64,000 nt of DNA. It comes from Halarchaeum grantii. Lineage in GTDB: Archaea; Halobacteriota; Halobacteria; Halobacteriales; Halobacteriaceae. The notes under the pieces were generated by a model that was not told the DNA's origin, searched no databases, and was given only the letters and a program-made list of their open reading frames with translations. The stretch is from the NCBI RefSeq assembly GCF_014647455.2, contig NZ_BMPF01000001.1, positions 868,001 through 932,000 on the forward strand. Direction: 5' to 3'. Positions 26,079-34,027 of the stretch are shown in pieces; positions within the stretch are counted from its first letter, which is position 1, and every line of letters begins with the position of its first letter. The translations under genes were made by a program, and so were the position numbers.

Positions 26079-27311
26079 CTAGTCTTCTGCGCCCGCGAGC
26101 GCGCGCAAGCGCTCGGCGCCGGCGCGCGTCCCCTTCGCGAGCAGCACGTCGCCAGCGCGGAGGGCGGTGGCGGGACCGGGCTGGATGACCCACGCGTCCT
26201 CGGTGTCGGCGCGGAGGCCGCTCGCGGCGTCGGCGTCGGCCTCGGGGCGGCGAACGGCGATGACGCGCATCCCAGTCGCCGTCTTCACGGCGGCGTCCCC
26301 GAGCGTCGTCCCGTCGAGGTCGGAGTCGGGGGCGACGGCGACGCGGACGATGACCTCGTCGGACTCCTCGACGGCTTCTTGGACGACGACGTGCGTGTCC
26401 AACCCCCGGAGGACGCCCTCGGAGATCTCGAGGGCGGCGTCGCTGATGACTTCGGTGGCGTTCGCGATCTGGACGAGGCCGCGCAGGGAGACGGGGTCGG
26501 CGACGTCGGCGGCGGCCCGGAGCGTCCACGCCTCGAAGCGCGCCTCGAGGGCGTCGACTTCGGCTTCGAGTTCGACGACCTCCTCGGCGATGTCGTCGCT
26601 GTCGAAGAGGACGCTCCCGTAGGCGAGGTCGACGGCGAGTTCGCTCATGTTCTTCATGAGGACGAGCGAGTCGACGGCGCGTTCGAGGTCGGCGATGTCG
26701 GGGTCGGCGGGCTCGGGGGGGTCGTACGTCGCGCCGGTCGCGCGCTCGTAGACGTCGCCGATGGACTCCTCGGGGCCGCGGAGGAGGAGGACGTCGCCGG
26801 CTTCGAGCGCCGTCGTCGGGCCGGGGTTCGGGTTCCAGTCGCCGCCGCGCCGGACGGCGATGACGCGCACGCCGGTCTCGGTCTCGAGGTTGACGTCGGC
26901 GAGCGTGCGGCCGGCGTAGGCGGAACTCGCGGCGAGTTCGGCGCGCACGAGGCGCTCGACGGCCTCGGGGAGCGCGTCGCGGATGGCGTCCGGGAGGCCG
27001 GCCTCCTCGAGGACGACTTTGGCGATGTCGCCGCTCGCGTCGGAGACCTTCTCGGCGGCGCCGATGATGCCGAGGACGGGTGCGAGCGCTTCGGCGTCCT
27101 CGGGGTTGCGCGCGGCGAGCAGGAGGCTCATCCGGGCGCGCAACTGGAGGACGTCCATGCGCTCTTCGAGTTCGAGGACTTCCTCGGCGATGGCCGGACT
27201 CCCGTGGAGGACCGCCGAGTAGGAGAGGTCGATGAGGAGTTCGGCGGTGTCCTTCATCTCCGCGAGGAGGTCCTTGACGCTCGCGGGTTCGTACTCGACG
27301 CGGCCGGGCAT
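26079..27311 (-). CDS. Duplicated PhoU-like/TrkA-C protein (potassium channel regulator type)
   Basis: 410 residues made of two tandem copies of the same pair: PhoU-like helical domain then TrkA-C (RCK-C). Copy one is about residues 1-195 (helices around LLIDLSYSAVLHGS; RCK-C GVRVIAVRRGGDWNPNPGPT). Copy two is about 205-410 (MSELAVDLAYGSVLFDSDDI; GMRVIAVRRPEADADAAS). The ending GDVLLAKGTRAGAERLRAL mirrors GDVLLLRGPEESIGDVYER. RCK-C domains bind small ligands such as cyclic dinucleotides; no pore or Rossmann domain is present. ATG 27311; 33 upstream in-frame residues overlap the promoter and are left out. Confidence 0.83.
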   Translation of the reverse strand: MPGRVEYEPASVKDLLAEMKDTAELLIDLSYSAVLHGSPAIAEEVLELEERMDVLQLRARMSLLLAARNPEDAEALAPVLGIIGAAEKVSDASGDIAKVVLEEAGLPDAIRDALPEAVERLVRAELAASSAYAGRTLADVNLETETGVRVIAVRRGGDWNPNPGPTTALEAGDVLLLRGPEESIGDVYERATGATYDPPEPADPDIADLERAVDSLVLMKNMSELAVDLAYGSVLFDSDDIAEEVVELEAEVDALEARFEAWTLRAAADVADPVSLRGLVQIANATEVISDAALEISEGVLRGLDTHVVVQEAVEESDEVIVRVAVAPDSDLDGTTLGDAAVKTATGMRVIAVRRPEADADAASGLRADTEDAWVIQPGPATALRAGDVLLAKGTRAGAERLRALAGAED

Positions 27312-27332
27312 GGTGGGGAGACGGCGGCGAGC

Positions 27333-27342
27333 GATAAAAACA
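27333..27342 (-). promoter_or_regulatory. TATA element for the PhoU/TrkA-C gene
   Basis: T-rich element TTTTTATCGC on the minus strand, about 25-27 bp upstream of the ATG at 27311. Confidence 0.5.
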
Positions 27343-27531
27343 CCCGTGGGTGAATCGGCCTCGCGACCGCGCGGTTCGGCGACGAACTCGCCGGCAAGTC
27401 GTTCATCCATCCGGAACGCGGCGGTACCATCGTTGTGATTCGCGCACGTTCGGCCGGTATTTCCGCGACGACGGCGGTACTATCCGGTGAAATCGTACGC
27501 CCGGTCACCGGTCGAGCATGGATAATAGGCA

Positions 27532-27540
27532 ACCCTTTTG
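27532..27540 (+). promoter_or_regulatory. TATA-like element for citrate synthase
   Basis: ACCCTTTTG centred about 29 bp upstream of the ATG at 27565. The ~220 bp before it are a gap between divergent genes without a visible reading frame. Confidence 0.4.
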
Positions 27541-27564
27541 CAACACCGTGAAAAACCGTCGGGT

Positions 27565-28704
27565 ATGTCCGACGAACTCAAGAAGGGGCTCGAGGGTGTG
27601 CTCGTGGCTGAGTCCGATCTCAGCTACATCGACGGCGACGAGGGCCGCCTCGTCTATCGTGGGTACACCATCGAGGACCTCGCGCGTGAGGCGTCGTACG
27701 AAGAGGTCCTCTACCTCCTCTGGCACGGCGAACTCCCGACCGAGAGCGAACTCGAGACGTTCGCGTCCGCGATGGCCGAAGAGCGCGCCGTCGACGACGC
27801 CGTCCTCGAGACCGTTCGGGACCTCGCGGAAGCCGACGAAGTTCCGATGGCCGCCCTGCGCACGGCGGTCTCGGAGCTCTCCGCGTTCGACGACGCCGCC
27901 GACGGCGAGGACCCCACGGACCGCGAGGCGAACCTCGCGAAGGGCAAGCGCATCACCGCGAAGATCCCGACGGTCATCGCGGCGTTCACGCGCATCCGCG
28001 ACGGCGCCGAGCCCGTCGCGCCCCGCGAGGACCTCAGCCACGCCGCGAACTTCCTCTACATGCTGAACGGCGAGGAGCCCGACGACGTGATGGAGGACGT
28101 CTTCGATCAGGCGCTCGTCCTGCACGCCGACCACGGTCTGAACGCCTCGACGTTCTCCGCGATGGTGACGTCCTCGACGCTCGCGGACCTCCACTCGGCG
28201 GTCACGTCCGCGGTCGGAACGCTCGGCGGCAGCCTCCACGGCGGCGCGAACCAGAACGTCATGGAGATGCTGAAGGAGGTCGACGAGTCCGCGAAGGACC
28301 CCGTTCAGTGGGTGACGGACGCCCTCGACAACGGCAAGCGCGTCGCCGGCTTCGGCCACCGCGTCTACAACGTCAAGGACCCGCGCGCGAAGATCCTCAG
28401 CGAGCAGTCGGAAGAGCTCGGCGAGGCCGCCGGCGACACGAAGTGGTACGAGATGAGCGTCGCCATCGAGGAGTACATGGCCGAGGAGAAGGGTCTCGCG
28501 CCGAACGTCGACTTCTACTCCGCGACGACCTACTACCAGATGGGCATCCCCATCGACATCTACACGCCCATCTTCGCGATGAGTCGCGTCGGCGGCTGGA
28601 TCGCACACGTCCTCGAGCAGTACGAGGACAACCGCCTCATCCGCCCGCGTGCGCGTTACGTCGGTCCCACGGACCAGACGTTCACACCCATCGACGAGCG
28701 GTAA
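27565..28704 (+). CDS. citZ: Citrate synthase
   Basis: Condenses oxaloacetate and acetyl-CoA, first step of the citric acid cycle. 379 residues of the short archaeal/Gram-positive type. Substrate and catalytic segments are visible: LVLHADHGLNASTFSA (catalytic His), GTLGGSLHGGANQNVMEML, GFGHRVYNVKDPRAK (second catalytic His region), and NVDFYSATTYYQMGIP (catalytic Asp). It ends RARYVGPTDQTFTPIDER. ATG 27565 fits homologs; an in-frame ATG nine codons upstream overlaps the promoter. A T5 run at 28728-28732 after the stop probably terminates it. Confidence 0.95.
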   Translation: MSDELKKGLEGVLVAESDLSYIDGDEGRLVYRGYTIEDLAREASYEEVLYLLWHGELPTESELETFASAMAEERAVDDAVLETVRDLAEADEVPMAALRTAVSELSAFDDAADGEDPTDREANLAKGKRITAKIPTVIAAFTRIRDGAEPVAPREDLSHAANFLYMLNGEEPDDVMEDVFDQALVLHADHGLNASTFSAMVTSSTLADLHSAVTSAVGTLGGSLHGGANQNVMEMLKEVDESAKDPVQWVTDALDNGKRVAGFGHRVYNVKDPRAKILSEQSEELGEAAGDTKWYEMSVAIEEYMAEEKGLAPNVDFYSATTYYQMGIPIDIYTPIFAMSRVGGWIAHVLEQYEDNRLIRPRARYVGPTDQTFTPIDER

Positions 28705-28727
28705 GCGGGTGGCGGCGCGGCGGCACG

Positions 28728-28732
28728 TTTTT
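28728..28732 (+). terminator. U-run terminator after citrate synthase
   Basis: Five consecutive T at about 25 bp past the citZ stop, the usual haloarchaeal intrinsic terminator type. The remaining gap to 28838 shows nothing else. Confidence 0.4.
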
Positions 28733-28838
28733 CGCGTTCTACACGGCGAGCGGCGCGTCGGTATCGCCGTCGGTGCTACCAGCGGTGCGTCTGCGGGTCG
28801 GAGCGTGAGTACGCGGGAGACGGCGCGCGCTCGGACGG

Positions 28839-30284
28839 TCAGACCGTCTGCGCGATGACGCCGCTGGTGCGCACGAAGAAGTAGCAGAGGAAGGCGAGCG
28901 CGAGCAGCCACTGGCCGAGGCGAACGTCGTCGTACTCGCCGACGGCGGTCTTCACGACGGGGTAGGAGATGATGCCGGCGGCGATACCGTACGCGATGGA
29001 GTAGGCGAACGGCATGACGATGACGGTGAGGGCGGCGGGAACGGCGAAGGTGAGGTCGTCCCACGCGATTTCGGCGACGTTCGAGAGCATGAGGATGCCG
29101 ACGACGACGAGGACGAGGTGGCTCGCGTACGTCGGGACGGCGACGGCGAGCGGGACGACGGCGAGGCTGAGGAGGAAGAGGCCGGCGATGACGAGCGCGG
29201 TCATCCCCGTCCGGCCGCCCTCCTCGACGCCGGTGGAGGACTCGACGAACGTGGTGACGGTGGAGGTGCCGAGGATGCCACCGACGGTGGTGCCGATGGC
29301 GTCCGCCATGAGCGGTTTGTCGATGTCGGGGAAGTTCCCGTCCTCGTCGAGGAAGCCGGCCATCTGGCCGACGCCGACGAGGGTACCGGCGGTGTCGAAG
29401 AAGTCGACGAAGAAGAACGTGAAGACGACGAGCGCGAAGGTGACGCCCTCGACGTTCTGGAGGCCGGTGACGAAGCTCCCGGCGAGCGGCGCGATGTTGT
29501 AGCTCGCGGCGTCGTACGTGATGGGCGCGCCGGGCGCGAGCGAGACGGACTTCAGCGTGACGCCGTAGAGTTCGGCGGCGCGTTCGGGGGAGTACGCGCT
29601 GAATCCGAGCGCGGACGCGGCGTAGCCCGCGATGCTCGTGAGGATGATGCCGAGGATGACGCTCCCGCGAATGCCGCGAGCGTAGAGCGCGAGCGTGACG
29701 AGGAGGCCGACGACGCTGAGGATGGCGATGGGGTCGCTCGCGAACGCCGGGTTGAACGTGAGGTAGGTGCTGGGGTCGCCTGCCACGACGCGCATCTCTT
29801 CGAGGCCGATGATGGCGAGGAAGAGCCCGATACCGGCGCCGACGGCGAGTTTGACGGGTTCGGGGAAGAGCCTGATGACGTACTCGCGCGCGCCGACGGC
29901 GGTGAGGACGATGAAGACGACGCCCTCGACGACGACGGCGGCGAGCGCGGTCTGCCACGGGATACCGAGGCCCAGGACGACGGTGAAGGCGAAGAAGGCG
30001 TTGAGGCCGAGACCGGGCGCCTGCCCGAACGGCCGGTTGGCGTAGACGGCCATGACGAACGTCGCGACGGCGGCGCTGAGGAGCGTGACCACCGCGATCA
30101 TCTGGAACGTCCGCGTCGCGCTGACGCCGTCGATCTGGATGGCCTGCGAGAGGAGCGCGGGGTTGACGACCACGATGTACGACATCGTGAGGAAGGTCGT
30201 GATCCCGGCGATCACCTCCGTCCGGAGGTCCGTGTCGTGTTCGTCGAAGCCGAAGTAGTCGGCGAGTGAGTCCGTGAGCCCCAT
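28839..30284 (-). CDS. NCS2-family purine/nucleobase permease (AzgA-like)
   Basis: 481 residues, 13-14 membrane helices, of the nucleobase:cation symporter 2 family in its AzgA-like branch. Signature segments: TTFLTMSYIVVVNPALLS near residue 30, QAPGLGLNAFFAFTVV near 90, FFFVDFFDTAGTLVGVGQMA near 290, and GTSTVTTFVESSTGVEEGGR near 340. AzgA relatives carry adenine, guanine and hypoxanthine. The gene is directly downstream of gfcR on the same strand, and GfcR has a phosphoribosyltransferase-type ligand domain, which hints at nucleobase salvage. Confidence 0.88.
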   Translation of the reverse strand: MGLTDSLADYFGFDEHDTDLRTEVIAGITTFLTMSYIVVVNPALLSQAIQIDGVSATRTFQMIAVVTLLSAAVATFVMAVYANRPFGQAPGLGLNAFFAFTVVLGLGIPWQTALAAVVVEGVVFIVLTAVGAREYVIRLFPEPVKLAVGAGIGLFLAIIGLEEMRVVAGDPSTYLTFNPAFASDPIAILSVVGLLVTLALYARGIRGSVILGIILTSIAGYAASALGFSAYSPERAAELYGVTLKSVSLAPGAPITYDAASYNIAPLAGSFVTGLQNVEGVTFALVVFTFFFVDFFDTAGTLVGVGQMAGFLDEDGNFPDIDKPLMADAIGTTVGGILGTSTVTTFVESSTGVEEGGRTGMTALVIAGLFLLSLAVVPLAVAVPTYASHLVLVVVGILMLSNVAEIAWDDLTFAVPAALTVIVMPFAYSIAYGIAAGIISYPVVKTAVGEYDDVRLGQWLLALAFLCYFFVRTSGVIAQTV

Positions 30285-30404
30285 GTCGTATGCACGTGGA
30301 TAGTTTTTGCCGCTGACTTAACCCTTACCAACTCGGTTGCGTAAGAGTGGTTATTTTTGACTACTATTCGGAAGGAGGATACACGTACGTGCCGGGAAAG
30401 AGCG

Positions 30405-31118
30405 TCAGTCGAGGTGGACGAGCGCGCCCGTCGGCGCGCCGGTGCGGTCGGTCGCGCGCTCGATGCCCTCGTCGCCGGCGGCGATGAGCGCGAAGACGCC
30501 CCCGACGGACGCGTCGGCGGTGTCGACGATGTCGAGGAGGAGCTCCTGGGTCTCGCCCGAGCGGATGAGGTCGTCGACGACGAGCACGGTCTCGCCGGCG
30601 TCCACCGCCGAGGCGGGGAGGTAGTAGGTGAGTTCGATGCCGGAGTCGAGGCGCTGGCGGGCCTCGATGAACTCATCAACGGCCGTCTCCTTCGACTTCT
30701 TCGCGTACGCACAGCGCGCGTCGTAGTAGGAGGCGAGCGACGCGGCGAGCGTGATGCCGTCGGTGGCGGCGGTGAGGACGACGTCCGGGCGCTCGAAGTC
30801 GAAGGACTCGGCGGCGACGGGCGCGACGAGGTCGAGGAACGCCTGATCGAAGACGACGCCGGAGTTGTCGACGTAGCCTTCGTCGTCGAGGCGGACGCGC
30901 TCGGAGAGTTCCTCGCGGAGGACGCGCTCGCCCACCTCGGCGACGACGTCGCTCGCGCGCTCGGCGCTCGGGAGGACGTGTCCGTTCACGTAGCGGTTCA
31001 GGTCGCCCGCCGGCAGACCGGTCTCCGCCGCGAGTTCGTCGTACGTCCGCGTCTCCTTCAGCGTCCGCAGGACGGAGACGGCGCGTAGCTGGAGGGCGGC
31101 CTTCTCTGCGCGGTTCAT
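30405..31118 (-). CDS. gfcR: PRTase-domain transcriptional regulator GfcR
   Basis: 237 residues: an N-terminal helix-turn-helix (residues about 15-60, YDELAAETGLPAGDLNRYVN, then GHVLPSAERA) fused to a type I phosphoribosyltransferase domain. The PRPP-binding motif reads VLVVDDLIRSGETQELL near residue 180. In Haloferax a protein of this architecture, GfcR, activates glycolytic and gluconeogenic genes; assignment here is by domain architecture and start sequence MNRAEKAALQLRAVSVL. It follows pyrE on the same strand, but an 80-bp gap with AT-rich sequence suggests its own promoter. Confidence 0.85.
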   Translation of the reverse strand: MNRAEKAALQLRAVSVLRTLKETRTYDELAAETGLPAGDLNRYVNGHVLPSAERASDVVAEVGERVLREELSERVRLDDEGYVDNSGVVFDQAFLDLVAPVAAESFDFERPDVVLTAATDGITLAASLASYYDARCAYAKKSKETAVDEFIEARQRLDSGIELTYYLPASAVDAGETVLVVDDLIRSGETQELLLDIVDTADASVGGVFALIAAGDEGIERATDRTGAPTGALVHLD

Positions 31119-31150
31119 ACCGCCACTCACGGTTGCAAAAACTTGAATAC

Positions 31151-31167
31151 CTCGAATCGGTTTCGAG
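31151..31167. promoter_or_regulatory. Small inverted repeat between pyrE and gfcR
   Basis: Arms CTCGAA and TTCGAG around TCGGT, 33-49 bp upstream of the gfcR ATG. It may be an operator for gfcR or a pyrE terminator. Confidence 0.3.
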
Positions 31168-31198
31168 TGCGAAACAGCCAGCGTTGCGTAATCGTGCC

Positions 31199-31726
31199 TT
31201 ACTCGTCGGCGTCGAGCAGTTCGGTGGCGGTGACGAGCGCCTCCATCTCGACGCCGTGTTCGGCGAGCAGCTCCTCGCCGCCCTCCTCGCGGTCGACGAC
31301 GAGGAGCGCGCGGTTCACTTCCGCGCCCGCGTCCCGAAGCGCCTCGACGGCGTCGACGGCGGACTGCCCCGTGGTGGCGATGTCCTCGACGACGACGATC
31401 TCCTCGCCCTCGCTGAGGCGGCCCTCGATTCGGTTGGCGGTGCCGTACTCCTTGGCCTTCTTGCGCGCGATGACGTAGGGGACGTCCGCCGTGATGGCCG
31501 TCGCCGCCGCGAGCGGGACGCCGCCGAGCGCGACGCCGCCGAGTTTCGCGTCGTCGTCGACGCGCTCGGCGAACGCCTCCGCGATGAGGCGCAGACAGCG
31601 CGGGTCCGTCTCGAAGAGGTACTTGTCGACGTAGTAGTCGGAGGTGCCGCCGTGGGACAGCTCGAACTCGCCGTACTGCACCGCGTCGGCGTCCTGCAGG
31701 GCCGTGATGAGCGCGTCGTCCGTCAT
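31199..31726 (-). CDS. pyrE: Orotate phosphoribosyltransferase
   Basis: Joins orotate and PRPP to make OMP in de novo pyrimidine synthesis. 175 residues. It begins [20 protein letters not shown] and shows the substrate loop [13 protein letters not shown] and [15 protein letters not shown]. The flexible catalytic loop is [19 protein letters not shown], and the PRPP motif is [23 protein letters not shown] 31726. Upstream gene on the same strand is gfcR's partner order pyrE-gfcR-permease, all read leftward. Confidence 0.95.
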   Translation of the reverse strand: MTDDALITALQDADAVQYGEFELSHGGTSDYYVDKYLFETDPRCLRLIAEAFAERVDDDAKLGGVALGGVPLAAATAITADVPYVIARKKAKEYGTANRIEGRLSEGEEIVVVEDIATTGQSAVDAVEALRDAGAEVNRALLVVDREEGGEELLAEHGVEMEALVTATELLDADE

Positions 31727-31820
31727 TGCTCGAACTGGCGGCGGCGAGGCCGATAAACGACCCGATCGGCGCTGGCGGGCGCACGAGCCGGGAGGCCGCG
31801 TCGAGGGGCGGCGGCGCGCG

Positions 31821-32369
31821 CTACCACGGCTCCTCCTTCAGCCCGAGGAGGTAGGCCCCGGCGTTCGTGAGGACGTGGAGGACGGGCGTGAGGACGAGGA
31901 CGGCGAGGACGACGGGGAGGGTGAAGGTGGCGCGGAACCACGCGGGCGCGACGAGCGCGGCGAGCACGAGCGCGACCACCACGAAGTCGAGTTGGTCGAG
32001 GAGGGGGAAGGCGGCGCCGCGCTCGCGGCCGCTCCGGCGCTTCACGAACGAGGCGAGGATGTCGCCGAGCATCGCGCCGAACGGGAGCGCGAGCGCGACG
32101 GCGAGCGGGAACGCCGGGAGCGCGACGCCGGTCGCGCCCGCGAGCGCGGGCCGGGCGACGTTGAGCGCGCCCGCGAGCGCGGCGCCCGCGAGTGTGCCGA
32201 CGAGCGTGCCGCGCCACGTCTTCCCGTCGCCGAGGAGCCGCTTCCCGTCGCGCCACGTCCGTCCGCCGTCGATGGGTCGGCCGCCGCCCGCGAGGACCGC
32301 CGCGTTGTTCGGGACGTAGGCGGGGAGCATCGTCCAGAACGCGACGGCGACGGCCGTGACTGCGTCCAT
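31821..32369 (-). CDS. carS: CDP-archaeol synthase
   Basis: Membrane enzyme that activates digeranylgeranylglycerol phosphate with CTP to CDP-archaeol, the branch point of archaeal phospholipid synthesis. 182 residues, five hydrophobic helices. Family motifs: [23 protein letters not shown] near residue 14 (split here as [14 protein letters not shown] and RPIDGG), [40 protein letters not shown], and [15 protein letters not shown]. These match CarS, DUF46. ATG 32369. Divergent from proline dehydrogenase with an 84-bp gap. Confidence 0.93.
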   Translation of the reverse strand: MDAVTAVAVAFWTMLPAYVPNNAAVLAGGGRPIDGGRTWRDGKRLLGDGKTWRGTLVGTLAGAALAGALNVARPALAGATGVALPAFPLAVALALPFGAMLGDILASFVKRRSGRERGAAFPLLDQLDFVVVALVLAALVAPAWFRATFTLPVVLAVLVLTPVLHVLTNAGAYLLGLKEEPW

Positions 32370-32453
32370 GCCTCTCGGGACTGGTGCCGGGCGCTTAACG
32401 ACTGGGTATCGCCGGCGGCAGTAGTTAAGGCGCTCCCGGCGGAATCGGGTGAC

Positions 32454-33290
32454 GTGATCCCGCCCATCGCGTCGCGGTTCGTCGCCGGTGAGACGGCCGC
32501 GGAAGCCCTCGAGCACGTCGAGTCGCTGAACGACCGGAACGTCTCGGCCATCCTGAACCTGCTCGGCGAACACTACCACGAGCGCGCGCCGGCGGACGCG
32601 GACGCGGAGACGTATCGGACGCTCGTCTCCGACATCACGGACGCGAACGTCGACGCCTGCCTCTCGGTGAAGCCATCGCAGATCGGCCTCGGGGTCGGCC
32701 CGGACGTCTTCGAGGAGAACCTCGGGCGCATCGTCGAGGCCGCCGCCGCCGAGGACGTCTTCGTCTGGGTGGACATGGAGGACCACGGGACGACGGACGC
32801 GACGCTGGACGCCTACGAGCGCTACGCGCGCGAGTACGACGGCGGCGTCGGCGTCTGCGTGCAGGCGAACCTGCGGCGGACGGGCGAGGACCTCGCGCGC
32901 CTCGCCGACGTCCCGGGGAAGGTCCGCCTCGTGAAGGGCGCGTACGACGAGCCCGGCGAGGTCGCCTACCGGAACAAGGCGGACGTGAACGAGCGCTACC
33001 GACAGCACCTCGAGTTCCTCTTCCGGGAGTTCGATTCGGGCGTCGCGGTCGGCAGTCACGACCCCGCGATGATCGAGTACGCACGGGAGCTCCACGCGGA
33101 GCACGGGACGCCCTTCGAGTTCCAGATGCTCATGGGCGTCCGCGAGGACGCGCAGTTCGACCTCGCCGGCGAATACGACGTCTACCAGTACGTCCCCTAC
33201 GGCGGGAAGTGGTTCCAGTACTTCTCCCGGCGGATGACCGAGCGCCGCGAGAACCTCCTGTTCGGGCTGCGCGCGATCCTCGGTCGCTGA
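32454..33290 (+). CDS. Proline dehydrogenase family protein
   Basis: FAD enzyme that oxidises proline to pyrroline-5-carboxylate. 278 residues, single-domain TIM barrel as in archaea and Bacillus-type PutB. Segments: [111 protein letters not shown] and [20 protein letters not shown]. All are conserved ProDH strands and FAD contacts. The start is GTG at 32454 ([12 protein letters not shown]), where homologs begin; no P5C dehydrogenase gene is nearby. Confidence 0.9.
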   Translation: MIPPIASRFVAGETAAEALEHVESLNDRNVSAILNLLGEHYHERAPADADAETYRTLVSDITDANVDACLSVKPSQIGLGVGPDVFEENLGRIVEAAAAEDVFVWVDMEDHGTTDATLDAYERYAREYDGGVGVCVQANLRRTGEDLARLADVPGKVRLVKGAYDEPGEVAYRNKADVNERYRQHLEFLFREFDSGVAVGSHDPAMIEYARELHAEHGTPFEFQMLMGVREDAQFDLAGEYDVYQYVPYGGKWFQYFSRRMTERRENLLFGLRAILGR

Positions 33291-33337
33291 CCCGCCTCGA
33301 GTAACCCTTATCTGCGCGCCGGCTAACCACTATCACA

Positions 33338-33961
33338 ATGAGCACGTGGAAGCGGGACGCGGCGAGCGGCCTCATCGTCGTCGTTCCGGTACTCGTCACG
33401 CTCTACCTCATCTACTGGGTGTTCGCGAAGATAGCCGTTCTCGCGCTCGCCGCCACGCAGCTCCAGAACCCGTATCTGGCGGTGGTGCTGTCGCTGCTCG
33501 TCTTCGTGCTCGTCATCTTCGCCATCGGCTACCTGATGCGGACGGCGCTCGGGACGTTCCTCGAAGGCCAACTCGACGACGCGATGAACAGCCTCCCGGG
33601 GCTCAGGATCATCTACAACGCGTCGAAGATGGCGATCGAGACGGCGCTGAGCGGCACGGAGGAGTTCCAGAAACCCGTGAAGGTCGAGGCGTGGGAGGGC
33701 ATGCGGATGACGGCGTTTCGGACGGGGCAGCGGGCACCGGACGGCCGCGAGCTGCTCTTCATCCCGACGTCGCCGAACATCACGTCGGGCTTCGTCGTCG
33801 AAGTCGACTCCGAGGACATCATCGAGACCGGCGAGTCGGCCGAGGACGCCCTGACGCGCGTTCTCTCCGCCGGGTTCGGGAGCAGCGAGGAGGAGGACCT
33901 CGGGAGGTACATCGATTCGGCGGACGGCGACTCGGCGGACGAGAAGGGGGAGTCGCGGTGA
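33338..33961 (+). CDS. DUF502-family membrane protein
   Basis: 207 residues. Two N-terminal membrane helices (residues about 10-32 and 45-68) are followed by a soluble domain with AMNSLPGLRIIYNASKMAIE, KVEAWEGMRMTAFRTGQRA and FIPTSPNITSGFVVEV. This is the standard DUF502 layout; family function is unknown, and plant members (LCV/COV1) influence vascular patterning. The acidic tail GDSADEKGESR is typical of haloarchaeal proteins. ATG at 33338. It precedes the PDZ site-2 protease on the same strand. Confidence 0.85.
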   Translation: MSTWKRDAASGLIVVVPVLVTLYLIYWVFAKIAVLALAATQLQNPYLAVVLSLLVFVLVIFAIGYLMRTALGTFLEGQLDDAMNSLPGLRIIYNASKMAIETALSGTEEFQKPVKVEAWEGMRMTAFRTGQRAPDGRELLFIPTSPNITSGFVVEVDSEDIIETGESAEDALTRVLSAGFGSSEEEDLGRYIDSADGDSADEKGESR

Positions 33962-34027
33962 CGGCGGTGACGGCCGCGACGTGAGGTCGTAGGGCTTTAT
34001 CCGGCGGGGACCAGAATCACCGACTCG

